Counted from the first letter of the stretch, positions 22,753 through 34,947 are shown. The stretch is DNA of 64,000 nt from Chloranthus sessilifolius (GCA_021018995.1 CM037598.1:72868671-72932670); one strand, 5' to 3'. The notes: a model not told the origin generated them from the sequence alone. A program made the numbers and translations.

Positions 22753-24309
22753 TGTAGACACCCAAATTTGGCCCAAGGCCCGATCAAAACATACTTCGAG
22801 AAGGATGCACCACCAAGCTTCTAATAGCATTCCCCAAACCCTTAGGAATCATTCCAAACCCTTAGGAATCAACCTCAATGTTTCCGGAACCCTTAGAACC
22901 CATCCCGGACCAGTTTCTGAACCCTCCTAAGTAGTGGTTGAAAAGAGGAGTTATAAAGTTTACATTGATTTTTTTTAGAGCCAAGTTATATGCCATTGGA
23001 AAGAGGTCTTTCCTAGCTTTCTAACAAACTAAGAATCACCTCATTTTGATATAAAGATCAAAAGTTATGGCAATTTGTAAATTGGGTTGTTTGACTGGAT
23101 GTTGCTTGGCGTGGATAATATACACACTAGGCCATTTCTTTCCAAAAATGGCTTGGCGTGGATAATACACACGCTAGGCAAAAATTGGTCTTCTTCCTCT
23201 CGAACAGAGCCCCTCGACGTGCTTTGAACCTCTTGAGGCACTGTAGCTATGCCCAGCATGGATAATACACACACCAGGCTTAGCTATAATAACTTCTGGA
23301 TTTAGCCCGAATTTCACTTTTGGGATTTGACTTGTTGACCATCCCAATATTTAGGGTAGGTTTTATTAGGACTGTTTCACCCTCATTTACCCTATTTGCA
23401 ACCCTCTAGTCATTTGAAACCTCATCCTATCATCTACCATTGAAGCCCATTGCCCATATATCCATAACCTTAAGATCCTAGGAAACCTTAGATATTAGGA
23501 TTACCTAATTGTTAATCCCATTAGCATTTAAGTACTCCTTAACCACCCCCATTCTCTATAAATAGAGAGGCACTCCTCCCATTACAAAGGTTTGAAAAAA
23601 TTTCCAAAAGAGAGAAAAGAGTAAGTGATCCCCCATCTCCCATTTCAGCACTAAACCCATAAAATTCTAGAATTGAGTTCATCTCTTTCAATCTCATTTT
23701 CCATCATCAATCTCTCGATTTTGGTAGGAACTAGGCCTTAATCCTCTTCTCCTATCCTCTAGCTTCCTAGCCTTAGAATTTAGAACCCATCCAACAACTC
23801 ATTTGCTATCGGAAGCTTATCGGCGCCGCTCTCGCGCGAAGGACCACATCGATGCTACAAGGGCTTGAGAGCTCCGGCTCTCCCATCTATTCCTCTACCT
23901 TATTCGCTTTTCCTTTATCCTAGAATTGAGCCATTACGCAACCCAAATTTTGGCAAGTGGGAAGGGCTCAATAGGATCAGTGTGCCTTCGGGCAAGGGGA
24001 AGTGCCGCTCATTTTCTTTTCTTATATATATATATATAATTATATATATTTTATATACACAGCCAAACAGCCATAGTAGAGACTGCTTACGAGCGGGTTA
24101 GTTGGGTGCCTAACACCTTCCTGATCGATAACCGAAGCTCCTACCCAAGAACCTTTGGCGTAGACCGAAATCAGAGTCATATTTGGCACTTCGGTGCATT
24201 TAATATTGATTTAGGTTTCCCGGGACACCAAAAGCTCCGGGTGGCGACTCTATACTTTTCACGAGATCACATTGTCGCGACGGGTTTGATAAAAATCTAC
24301 GGTTGCATA
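22753..24309 (+). repeat. 5' LTR of B
   Basis: TGTAGACACCC start, CCCTTAGGAATCA repeats near 22830-22915, palindrome cluster 23104-23280, TATA box CTCTATAAATAGAG near 23555, and a (TA)n run near 24024-24050 in U5. The end is TTGCA(TA). It aligns with the 3' LTR throughout. Confidence 0.85.
23104..23280 (+). repeat. U3 palindrome cluster of B (TGTA/GTGG type), three units
   Basis: Units begin near 23104, 23151 and 23251; the first two are exactly 47 bp apart. The arms are CTTGGCGTG/CACACTAGG and similar, around a GATAATA centre. The 3' LTR has the same three units near 33001, 33048 and 33148 with the same spacing, and its first unit has perfect 9-bp arms CCTAGCGTG/CACGCTAGG. Confidence 0.85.
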
Positions 24310-24311
24310 GA

Positions 24312-24329
24312 TGGCGACTCTGTTGGGGA
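24312..24329 (+). other. Primer-binding site of B
   Basis: TGGCGACTCTGTTGGGGA follows the LTR after the short spacer. It differs from A's site at one base. tRNA not assigned. Confidence 0.75.
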
Positions 24330-25640
24330 TCCTTTAGAGCTTCTACTTAAAGTTGACCCGTTATTTTTTGCATGTGTCTTTCATGTTTTTACTAACTTTT
24401 GTTATTTCTCTTTCGTTTTTGTACTCACCCCTACATTTCCGTCATTTTTTGCTTACCCCTATTTTTCCGTCATTTACACGCCTTAGCCGATTGGCGGGCC
24501 TACTTGAGCATTGTCTTTACTTTTATTTATTTTCCGTCATTTACATGCTTTAGCCAATTGGCGGGATTACTTGCGCATTTAAATTTCGTCATTTACATGC
24601 CTTAGTTGATTTGTGGGCTTACTTGTGCATTTAAATTCTGTCGTTTACATGCCTTAGCCGATTGGCGGGACTGCTTGTGCATTGTTTTAAGTTTAATCAT
24701 ATCCCATCAGTGGACGCTAACCCATAGAGGCGGCACAGAACCATCACCCCCGATTTTTGAATATTAAGCAAGCTCCCTTAAAATTGAAATTAAAATTTAA
24801 CCAAGAGGGCGTCTTAAATGAATTTTTGCGGGGGTAGATTTTACAAGGGTTGAGAATTTTAGGCAAAGATACAAACGTCCTGATTCTTATTTCGGCGGCA
24901 GCCCCCTAGTGGTGATGATCCCGAAAAGAACCACCCCATCCAGTATTTGAGAAGACGCTTGCACTGGAGGTATATCGGGTGGGTGACCGAGCCGGTTACA
25001 AAGCTTAAAACCCTGAGGGAGTGCATTTAGTTGCCCCGAATCAACCTTGTATCCCTAGGATCGGAGAGGAGGGACCGTTATAACAAGAAAGTCAGTCCCC
25101 AAAAGCATTGCTTTCAGAAAACCAGAAAAAGAGACCAATTTCGGGCTTATTGTTCTGCTATCAATATAAATATATACCTTGTTTTTTCCTGGTGTATGTA
25201 AAATGCACACCAAGCCACTTTATTTTAGAACTGGTCTGGCGAGTATATTAGACACACCAAGCTTCTTTTTCTTAGAACTACTGTGGCGTGTATAATATAC
25301 ACGCCAACCATGTTACAGGCTAGGCAGCCCAAATCTGAGGCCTTGCTCACTTCCCTAACTCTCCTGCTTAGCGGTTTAGCATCTCCGGTAAATCCCGCAC
25401 TCTTCGACACCCAAAACGCCCTCGCCGATCAATAGAGGTCACCCTCTTATTGACTTTTTTTTAGGGATCGGGTTGCCGTGTGGGTTCTCGTGCCTTCACA
25501 TTGATCAAGGAGTTTTCTCTTTGATTCTTTCGAAGTGTATCGGGATCCCGTCGCAGAAAATATTTGGGGTGCGAACGCCGCCCGAAGTGGGAATTCCAAA
25601 GGCCCCGGAACTCATCCTATAAAGGTTCATTTGCTTTATC
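24330..25640 (+). other. 5' leader of B with palindrome cluster at 25188-25309
   Basis: Non-coding leader of about 1.3 kb. Units with TGGTG/TGGCG arms start at 25190, 25237 and 25284, exactly 47 bp apart. The last, 25284-25306, is a perfect 23-nt palindrome with arms TGGCG/CGCCA, inner TGTA/TACA and centre TAATA. Near 25405-25430 is a CGACACCCAAAACGCCC block shared with A. Repeats near 24480-24680 with GCCTTAGCCGATTGGCGGG also occur in A (7880-8030). Confidence 0.8.
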
Positions 25641-27400
25641 CAAAAACCAAAAAAATCAAAATCCAAAAAGGCTTGTGGTGCTGGTACAACGGCATCGCCT
25701 TACCCTCCATCGTCCCATAGGGGGAGGAGAAAACTTTTCGAGCCTTACCCGAGGCATCCATACCCAATCCATCCATCATGCCCAATTTTCCCCCATTCAC
25801 ATCTAATATACCCCATTTTACCTCCACCTCAACCATACCCAATTTTCCACATCCATCCACACAACATACGTCCCATTTTTCTCCCATACCAATCCAAAAT
25901 ACCCCCCAGATTTTAAACCAACATACTTCCCATTTTCCCTCCACATCCAATTCAAATCCCTCACACTTCCCCTCATCTACTCAAATCTTGCCAAATTTTC
26001 TTCCACATCCGATCCAAATAACCCTAATTTTTTCCCACCCACCACCTCTCAAAATTCACCCCATTTTTGTCCTTCTTCACCTAGGTCATGCCCAACTTTC
26101 CCCAAACCATGCCCAATTTGCTATTTTTCCAACACACACACCATTTCCCCCGCACCTCCACCCAAACTATGTCCCAATTTTCTCCATCCATGCCCATATC
26201 TTATCCAAACCTATCACATTCCCTCCCATCTACCCAAGTCATGCCCGATTTTACCCAGGCCATGCCCAATTTTTCCCTCACATCCATCGAATCCATGTCC
26301 CATGCTCCCCCCTTATCGGATGGACCATCTGCATCCACTCCCACACTCGATCCCATGATCATGATGGATGAAATGGTTAAGGCCTATACAATTTAGAAGG
26401 CTTCTCAAAGCCTCCCCCATCCATCCCACACATCTGCAAACCCATCCCATACACTCCAAAAGCTTCATGTCTCATTCCCCCAAAATGTCGACCCTAATCA
26501 AACCCCTATTGTTCATACCACCCAAGGCACCCATCAACCATGGGGCCATTTGAGTGGGCCTCAAGGCTCAACACCCTATACCCTAGCCCACCAAGGCCCA
26601 ATGGCCTAGACCCACCAAGGCTCAATGGGCAAACCCACCAAGGCCCAATGGCCCAAACCCACCAAGGCCCAATTGCCTAAACCCAATAAAGCCCAATGGC
26701 CTAGACCCACTAAGGCCCAATAGCCTAGAGCCACTAAGGCCCAATGGCCCAGACCCACCAAGGCCTAATGGCCCAGACCCACCAAAGCCCAATGGCCCAT
26801 GCCCATCTAAGCTCCATGCCCTACCCCCAAGCACATCAAGGCCCACACCCGGGAGCCCCATTTGCAAACCCTCCATCACTCTCCCAATATCCCACATTCA
26901 CTTACACCCAACAAGTCCCCATTCCTCCTAAAATTACAAACCCATTATTCCCAATTCCTCAAACGGACATGAGCCCCATCCATCCATGTCCATCATACCC
27001 ATCCCAACACGGGAACCCATCTCCATCCATCCAAAATCCCCAATTTTTGCATCCTATTACCCATTCACTCATTCTCCAAAATTCCCAAAATGCACAATGG
27101 TCCCATCCCGCACCCACTCAATCCACCCAAAACCCGCCATTCATCCACCCCCTTACCCCACAAGTCACTCATCAAAGCTTTCCCTATCTGTAATGGCCCC
27201 ATCAAACCCCCATGCAGCCCACTCAGAATCAATAAGATGATCTCATCCCCCCCTCCCCATTCGTTGATACGGATAACCAATATGATGAGGAGGAAGCCAA
27301 AAATTGCAAAGCCTACATGGGGGCGGTCGTTAGTTTCAATCCCTCACCCCCAAAAGGTCAAGCTATCGGACTGTTGAACGATGGAGACATCGTTAATGGT
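25640..27400 (+). pseudogene. gag N-terminal region of B, Pro-rich
   Basis: Translation is very rich in Pro, His, Ser and Thr, like the gag N-terminus of A (4030-6823): PHSTPTL-like runs, FTYTQQ, and the octapeptide array at 26583-26812. Short open frames overlap in several frames because the composition is biased. I treat this as decayed gag N-terminus and do not pick a start, since the ATG matching A's 6823 is not clear. Confidence 0.65.
26583..26812 (+). repeat. 24-bp minisatellite in gag of B, about 9-10 units
   Basis: The unit is CCCACCAAGGCCCAATGGCC plus four bases, in tandem with drift. In the gag frame it gives an octapeptide like AQTHQGLM. It corresponds to the array at 5580-5882 in A. 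Confidence 0.85.
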
Positions 27401-29370
27401 AAGTGATTCTTTGATGACCAAGAGGATGAGGACGAGACATTTGAAAGTGAGGATTATAAGCTAACATATTCGAGTCCTCGCTTCTCAAAATCGGTGAAAT
27501 ATGAAGGTCCAACCCTGGACCTACTCAAATGTCTCTCATCTATGCCAACTAGTGTACGACCCAAGAAAACTTGGAGATGCCAATTCAAAGCCCCATTGCC
27601 TTCATCTAATCCAAAGCCCCATGAAAGTGGCAAATTCTCCAATGATCCGCAGTCGTCTGATGAGCCCGGGGAGGCATTGGATCGAGATGAGGATGAAGGA
27701 CCAAGGCAAAGTCATCCCCAAGGAGAGGTATACCTCTATCCTCATAGAAAAATAAAAGAGCAAGTCAATGAACACATCACAACCTCTTTAGAATGGTTAC
27801 TCGAAAGCCGAGAGGCACTAGAGTCAAAAGCGTTGCAGATCGAGGTGGCCATTGAAAGTCTGCCAATAATGCCTTTGGAAATACCCATGATGCTGGTCAA
27901 AGAAAACCTCCTAACTGGAGACTCAACTCTCGTGGCGAAAGGTAGAAGAATACCATTGCCCCCAATGGCCAAATGGTTTTACATAAAGGCCCGAACGGTT
28001 TTGAACCCCTCCAAACCAAAAAAAGGGTAGTGAAGGATTAGGATTAACTTTCAGCATGTCTTTTATCTGTCTCAACTTGTCTATGGAACCATGCACCCGG
28101 GCACTAAGAAGCCCAATGAGACTAATAGTGGGTGATATCGATATCAAGCTTCATGTCGAGCCCCTGGCAATCATGGTCATTAAGCTCACTCCACATTCAG
28201 ACCATCCGTGGGCCCACAATGCCCAGAGCATCTGATCGACATACCATGCCAAGAGTCTTTCTATCACTCTTAATGTCAAAGCTTTGATGGGATTGGAAAA
28301 GGATACCTTGTTGATGAAGAATTCTCCCCTCAATAAATGGAGCAAGTGATGACCCAAAGGTTAGGATCGTATGATATGGCAATGATAAATGATGAAAATG
28401 CCTGTATCTCTTGCACCATTTTGAACTCAAAATTTGGATTTACGGCATGATGGGCCTCAATTATAAGTACGAAAGTATTGGAAAACAAAGAGTGCAATGC
28501 CCAATTGACCATTGGATCCCCAAAGTTGAAAATCATTGTGCCTCCTTCTATTTTACAAAGGAGACAATTGTGCTCTAAAGAAATAGTCAGGACCCCACCT
28601 TTGGTTCGGGATGAGGAACTTGCCACCAAACGTCTTAATTGCATTATCTGTAATCCTTGGGGATCATTCCTTCAACCATCCAGTTCCCAACATCCAAAGT
28701 CATTCATTCCCCATAAGCTAAAATCCACCATTCTCGCTAATCCAAAATCAGTTAGCTCAATAAACCCAAGGTTATTCATCTCCCCAAGGATGAAATCATT
28801 TGCACTCAGTAGCGTAAAATCGTTCACATCCATCCTCTCAAAGCCATGCAAATCATCCTCATTCACCATTATGAACCTGGGACCCGTGATGCCATTCCCA
28901 TCATCAATGATTATTTTGAAGTCAAGGTCATTTAACCTTTCTTTCAATAACTCATGGACTGAGCTCTCCATGTCGTATCACCCTTTTCTGGATAAACCAA
29001 TAGGTTGTATCAAGAATCTTATACGAGGGTTCAATGCTCGCAAACACCACTCAGTTCGTCGAGCCCAGCCTGTCCAAATAAATGGCCACGCCTTTGCGAC
29101 GCCAAATCTCCCACAGGTAGGTAGCAAAGGTATGATTCCATTAGGAGAATTTATTCCACTCATCATCCAGGAGGCACTTTGCCTAGATCAAAATATGTCA
29201 GGTTATGTGATATTTTGAAGAGCCCTTGGTAGGCAATACGCTGTGTATATAGAGACCCACCTTGCTAAGGCCCATTTTCGAAGAAAAAGAAAATTCTATA
29301 TATATATATATATATATATATAAGAAATATAAAATAATCCCACATAAAAAAATTATCTTTCAAAAATTTC
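27400..29370 (+). pseudogene. Internal coding remnant of B between gag N-terminus and RT
   Basis: About 2 kb with scattered coding-like segments. A stretch near 27494-28030 reads hydrophilic, Pro- and Glu-rich, including EQVNEHITTSLEWLLESREA. Around 28130-28330 there may be remains of the protease region, such as IVGDIDIKLHVEPLAIMVI, by comparison with A. I recognise no complete domain. A (TA)n run sits at 29300-29322. Function cannot be given. Confidence 0.45.
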
Positions 29371-29379
29371 CTAGAAAAT

Positions 29380-30245
29380 TAAAGAAAATGATGCCTTAAC
29401 AGAAAGAGGAATCACGAGTCTGAACGAGGAAATCCCTTTTGAGGAACTTCCCAATGAGCTCCTTGAACGGTACACCGATTTTGAGCATGGTCCTACCCCG
29501 ATTGTTGAAGAAATTGAGGATGTCAATATGGGTACCGATGAGGTTCCTAGAATCACCAAGATTGAACCGTCACTGTTTCCCAAGAAAAGAAAAAGCATGA
29601 TTGATTTCCTTCGATCATACCAAGACGTCTTCGCATGGTCATATGAGGATATGCCTGGTCTGGATACTGATTTGGTCGAGCATGAGCTGCCGTTATATGG
29701 AGATGTTAAGCCGATCAAGCAAAAGTTGAGACGTCTCTGGCCAGAGTGGATGCTGAAAGTAAAGGATGAAGATATCAAACAATACGATGCGAAGTTTCTC
29801 GTAGTCTCCAAGTACCCTCAATGGTTAGCCAACATTGTCTCGGTACCGAAGAAAGATAGAAAGGTCATATGCATTGACTTTAGATATCTGAATAAGGCGA
29901 GCCGAAAGGATGACTTCTCATTGCCACACATCGACATCTTGGTCGATAACATTGCTAAGCATGGGATGTTGTCGTTCATGGATGGATTTTTTAGATACAA
30001 TCAGGTCAAGATGGCCAAAGCAGACTGAGAGAAGACAACGTTCATTACTCTATGATAAATTTTCTGTTACCGAGTCTTGTCATTTGAAAAATTCAAGCTC
30101 AACTGGGAACGACCTTATGTCATCCGAGAGGTGCTGCCTGGATACAGGCTTCGCCTTGCCACCATGGACGGAGATAACTTTTTTGAGCTCATCAATAGTG
30201 GATACGTCCGACGATTTTACTCCTAGTCTCTTGCAGCAAGGTAAA
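29380..30245 (+). pseudogene. Remnant of pol in B: RT N-terminal half and integrase tail
   Basis: RT cues are FLRSYQDVFAWSYEDMPGL, PKKDRKVICIDFRYLNKAS and DILVDNIAKHGMLSFMDGF, close to A's RT. Near 30090-30235 the C-terminal end of integrase is recognisable (WERPYVIREVLPGYRLRLAT). Most of pol between these is not present in this copy. B could not have moved by its own enzymes in this state. Confidence 0.8.
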
Positions 30246-31455
30246 TATTGAGAAGATAGATATATGACTGCTTATGAATCTCGTAAAAGAGGTCATCATT
30301 TCAAAGCCAAGTAGCCAAAAAGCGTCCCTGAAGGATCATACCCTTTGCTAAACCTATTGAGCCATAGGCCTTTCTTTCATAGCCCCCCTCCCCAAAAAAG
30401 AAGGAAAAAGTGTATATACTAAACAAAAAAAAAGATAAAAGAAGAAAAAGAGTTACTATCAAAAATTTAAAAAATTAGAAAAGTAAAATCCCAAAAAGAG
30501 GATATCTGAAAAAAGTAAAAAAAAAGAAAAGAAAAGAAAAAAATGGGGCATGTACAGTCAAAATACCCCAAGGAAGAAGTATATTATGGCAACTGAAACC
30601 CTATCAAGGAAACCTTTTAACCCCAGAATACCTTCAAAATTCCTAACCTTACCCATGGTCACGATTCATCTTGAGAGAAAGCCCTCTTCAAGGTCTACGA
30701 GCACTCATAGTATCCGTTGAGTCAAGCTGTAAGACAATAAAAGAACTCCATCTAGCCGGCTATGATGAGGTCGATGTCCATGTCGTGGCCTTTAAAAAAA
30801 AAAAGAAAAAAAAACAAAAAAGAATACAAGCTCAAAGCGAAATGGACGTGGAGAAAACTCGCAAGGGCGGCACGGGTAAAAAGAGCGAGCTTGTGTGGAC
30901 CAGGTGAAAACCTAAAAAGGCACCTGGGGTAAAAATGCATACCCATGGACGTAGTGAAAACTCGAAAGGGCACTACGGGTAAAAAATAGGGCAACAATGG
31001 GCATAGCGAAAACCCATCTTGGGTGCTGTGAGTAAAAAAGGTTGAAAAAGAAAAATAGAAGAGAGAAGAAAAATCTTTCAACTAATCCTTCAGTTACGTC
31101 GCTCATGTCCACTCAAATCCGGTATATCTTCAGACTGCACCGTCAGAAGCATGACCCAAGGTAAGGATAAAAGGTTGATTCTACCCAAAGAGATTGACAT
31201 TCTGACCTTGGTAAAAAATGCTGAACCTTGCTCGGATTTGACGACATAAAGGGGTTCGATTATGCTCAAAATGGGACCCATTACTTCGCTTCATAATTAA
31301 GGGACCAAAAAAAAAAAGAAAGAAAAAGCAATGAAAACAAAAATCTAAAAAAATCCAAAAATATATATATATACTCCTTTTTTATTCCCATATTTATGGT
31401 ATTGTACTTCAATCTCAAAATAAAGGAAAAGAACAAAAAAAAAATAATCTAAAAA

Positions 31456-31488
<33 letters not shown>

Positions 31489-32628
31489 AATCTTGAAAAA
31501 TGAAAAAAATGTAGGTAAAAATTTACTTCTTCTGTCAATTAGGATGCATATTGTTACCTTTATAAACAAAAAAAGGACTGACGTTTTCTTGAGAAATGTG
31601 CAGGAACATCAAAATGATCCAAAGCCTTGAAGCCGGCAGCCTCTCGGCGAAGGACAGATCAAATGAAACATCTCTCCACAGACATCATTCTATTAAAAAA
31701 AAAAAGCAATCATTTGAAAAAGAAAAAAGAAATCTGTATTTTCATCATGCATAGCTACGCACATGTGTGGTCCAATGCGGTAAAATATCAATATTTTATC
31801 GGCAACATAGATGTGCTACATTAATGTCCCGAGTCTAAGGTTCACCTTGGATCTTTGGATCCTACCTTAAAGTAGGAGCGATAGTATCAATCTCGATCAA
31901 ATGGTCAATATTTCGATCAGGTTGATTCCACTAGTAAATCACTGCACCAAGCGATTTATTTTTTGGATGCACGTGAACTTAAGTGTCTTAAGCTTCAGAT
32001 TCCTCAGAGAAGGGTCACTTGTTGATTAAAACCAACCTGTCAAAAAGGAAATTACCTATCAAATGACTATGTTCAAATATGTATTCCGAAGGGCTCATTT
32101 TATGGTGCAGGCTTAAAACCTGCATTAGTACGATATCCCTGTAAAGTGTACGCCTTACGTTTGGGTATCCGTTGGGTGGTCATTTGTTCTCATAAATTAT
32201 ACCTGGACGGGTTCTGGGTTGGGACTTCTATTTTCTTTTGATCTTCGCGTATTTGTGTCACACCTATCTTTAAGTATGGGTCGATCACCCTCTCACTCAC
32301 AGGGCTATTTTATTCAGAATAAAACTTGAGCATCAAACATCTTCAATCATCTCGAGAAGCGGACATTTTTCCTTACATATTAGACTTTCACAACTCGTAC
32401 CATCTCGGTTATGCCTAGTAATGTCGCTAAGTGCTTGGAGATTGATAGCCTTAAGGAACGAATATTTTTTTCAACATGCAGGGCTTCCATTTACTCACCA
32501 TGTTACCCACCTGATGTTTGAGGTTCGTCCTGAATACAGCGGACCCGTCAGTGTTGCCTTGGGCCTCTTCGGACATCTCTTATCTTTGGCATTCGATCAT
32601 TAGTGATCAAATACCAAAGAGGGGCATC
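30246..32628 (+). other. Long 3' non-coding region of B
   Basis: About 2.4 kb between integrase and 3' LTR, A-rich, with no gene seen. It holds the stem-loop row (30847-31030), a stretch at 31090-31280 that matches the minus strand of fragment C (59110-59300), (TA)n at 31466-31490, and the polypurine tract AAAGAGGGGCATC at 32616-32628. Related Tat elements are known to hold extra or antisense genes here; none remains in B. Confidence 0.7.
30847..31030 (+). repeat. Row of four stem-loops with near-constant loop and different stems
   Basis: Units start near 30847, 30900, 30950 and 31002. Units 2 to 4 each have a 7-bp stem around a 14-15-nt loop close to AAAACYYRAAAAGG. The stems are CCAGGTG/CACCTGG, CGTAGTG/CACTACG, and CATAGCG/TGCTGTG with two G-T wobbles. 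Unit 1 keeps CGTG/CACG. Each unit is followed by GGGTAAAAA or similar. Fragment C carries the same row on the minus strand at 59365-59546. Confidence 0.8.
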
Positions 32629-34217
32629 TGCAGACACCTAAATTTGACCCAAGGCCTAATCGAAATACACTTCGAGAAGGACGCACCCCCAAGTTTTCGA
32701 TAGCATTCCTAAAACCCTTAGGAATCACCCCAAAACCCTTAGGAATCATCCTGAACCCTTAGGAATCAACCCCAACCTTTCCGGACCCCTTAGAACTCGT
32801 CCAGGACCAGTTTTTGAACTGTCCTGAGCAGTGGTTGGAAAGAGGAGTGCCAAAGTTTATACAAACCTTTGTTGGAATCGCGTTATATACCATTGGAAAG
32901 AGGACTTCTCCAGATTTTTAATGAGCCAAGAATCACCTCATTCTAATATATAGATCAAAACTTATGGCAATTTGAAAATCAAATTGTTTGAGTGGATGTT
33001 ACCTAGCGTGGATAATATACACGCTAGGCCATTTCTTTCCAGAAATGGCTTGGCATGCATAATGCACACACCAAGCACAAATTCGACTTCTTCCTCTCAA
33101 ACAGAGCCCCTCGATGGGCTCTGAACCTCTCGAGACACTATAGCTATGCCCGGTGTGGATAATACACACGCTAGACTTAGCTACAGTAACTTCTGGATTT
33201 TACCCGAATTTCACTTTTGGGATTTGACTTGTTGACCATCTCAATGTTTAGGGTGGGTTTTATTAGTACTGTTGCACCCTCATTTACCCTATTTGCAACC
33301 CTCTAGTCATTTGAAACCTCATCCTACCATCTACCATTGAAGCCCATTGCCCACATATCCATAACCTTAAGATCCTAGGAAACCTTAGATATTAGGATTA
33401 CCTAATTGCTAATCTCATTAGCATTTAAGTGCCCCTTAACCACCCCCCTTCTCTATAAATAGAGAGGCACCCCTCCCTTTTCAAAGACTTGAAAAAATTT
33501 CCTAAAGAGAGAAAAGAGTAAGTGATCCCCCATCTCCCATTTTAGCACTAAACCCATAAAATTCTATAACTGAGTTCATATCTTTCAATCCCATTTTCCA
33601 TCATCAATCTCCTGATTTTGGTAGGAACTAGGCCTTAGTCCTCTTCTCCTACCCTCTAGCTTACTAGCCTTAGAGTTTAGAACCCATCCAACAGTCCGTT
33701 TGTTATCGGAAGCTCACCGACGTCGCTCTCGTGCGAAGGACCACAGCGGTGCTACAAGAGCCCGAGAGCTCTGGCTCTCGCCTCTATTCCTCTGCCTTTT
33801 TCACTTTTCCTCTATCCTAGAATTGGGCCATTACGCTGCCCAAATTTTGACAAGCGGGAAGGGTTCAATAGGATTGGTGTGCCTTCGGGTAAGGGGAAGT
33901 GCCGCTCATTTTCTTTTCTTTTATATATATATTATATATATATAATTATATATATATATATATACACATCCAAACAGCCATAGTAGAGACCACTTACGAG
34001 CAGTTTAGTCGGGTGCCTAACACCTTTCCGATCGATAACCGAAGACCTTACCCAAGAGCCTTTGGCGTAGACCGGCATCAGAGTCATATTTGGCACTTCG
34101 GTGCATTTAATATTGATCTTAGGTTTTTCGGGACACCAAATGCTCCAGGTGGCGGTTCTATATTTTTCACGAGAGTGCATCGTCACGACGGGTTTGATAA
34201 AAATCCACGGTTGCATA
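32629..34217 (+). repeat. 3' LTR of B
   Basis: It starts TGCAGACACCT after the tract AGAGGGGCATC, contains the palindromes near 33001-33175, the TATA box TCTATAAATAGAG near 33455 and (TA)n at 33922-33963. It ends at GCATA before GCAGA. It is 1.59 kb against 1.56 kb for the 5' LTR. Confidence 0.85.
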
Positions 34218-34222
34218 GCAGA

Positions 34223-34662
34223 TTAGTGTAACAGTATTTTATTTTCCATCTTCAATTTTCTAGAATTTTATTAACACCCAATTTTTAGGAGATTGTTGAT
34301 TAGATTAAATCTATATTGATAGGATTCTAGTTTCTATTGACGACCAATGCTAGGAGACTTGATATATGGTGTAATGGTATTTTAATTTCATAAATATCTA
34401 AGAGAAAAAGGAAACTGATTGACGATCACGATCCAGAAGTTTGAAGATTAGGATTTATTTTCTGCAATTAGTTTAAGAAACCATTCTTTTATTCATATTT
34501 CTCAAGTAGTTTAGAATCTTAAAGATAAATATAAATTTTCAGAAAAATGAAATATGAAATAAATCACTTCCTTGTGGGAACGATCCTATGCTAGTGTTAT
34601 AATTTCCATTGTGCACTTGCAATAGGTTAAGACTTAATTAGAACAACATAAATATCAAGAAC
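34223..34662 (+). repeat. Athila-like LTR shared by E0 and E, second part
   Basis: This is the continuation of the LTR broken by B. It ends AAGAACA at 34662, directly before the Athila-type primer site. The whole LTR is about 1.44 kb without B. The GAACGATCCTATGCTAGTG stretch near 34580 is a usual Athila U5 feature. Confidence 0.75.
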
Positions 34663-34665
34663 AAG

Positions 34666-34687
34666 TTTTTGGCACCACTGCTAGGGA
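34666..34687 (+). other. Primer-binding site region of E
   Basis: TTTTTGGCACCACTGCTAGG follows the LTR directly. It resembles the Athila primer region (TTTTTGGCGCCGTTGCCGGG in typical copies) and the site of F at 62071. Confidence 0.7.
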
Positions 34688-34947
34688 AGCGGATTTTATC
34701 TTTATATTAGTTTTAGAAACAAGTGCTTATCTTTCACTTTTTTATATTTTGTTATATTTTTATTTTCTTGATAACTTCTTAAGCTTTTGCAGGTTTACTC
34801 GAAGCCAGCGATTCAGGGTTTCAACTTCCCCTGATCAAAGAAGCTAGAGGCTCATATTTTTTTCTCTCCCTGCTTTCTAAAATAAATCTCATATAAAAAA
34901 ATAAATAAAATAAAAATATTTATTATATATAGTTTCGATTCTGGTGT

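Larger units (their letters stand above)
22753..34217 (+). mobile_element. Element B: Tat/Ogre-like retrotransposon nested in the Athila LTR
   Basis: Both LTRs are present (22753-24309 and 32629-34217), with primer site, leader, gag, a remnant of pol and a long 3' non-coding region. GCAGA flanks both sides (22748-22752 and 34218-34222), a 5-bp target duplication, with an uncertainty of about 2 bp in where the LTR ends. By eye the LTRs differ at about 12-15% of positions. At the rate often used for plant LTRs (1.3e-8 per site per year) that is around 5 million years, a rough guess. It is a fossil that lacks most of pol and is interrupted in many places. It is a homologue of A. Confidence 0.85.

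Noticed and set aside
25188-25309. Palindromes as miRNA precursors or MITEs
   Set aside because: Stems are only about 11-13 bp, too short for a plant miRNA precursor. There are no target duplications around each unit, and the fixed period speaks for a tandem array.
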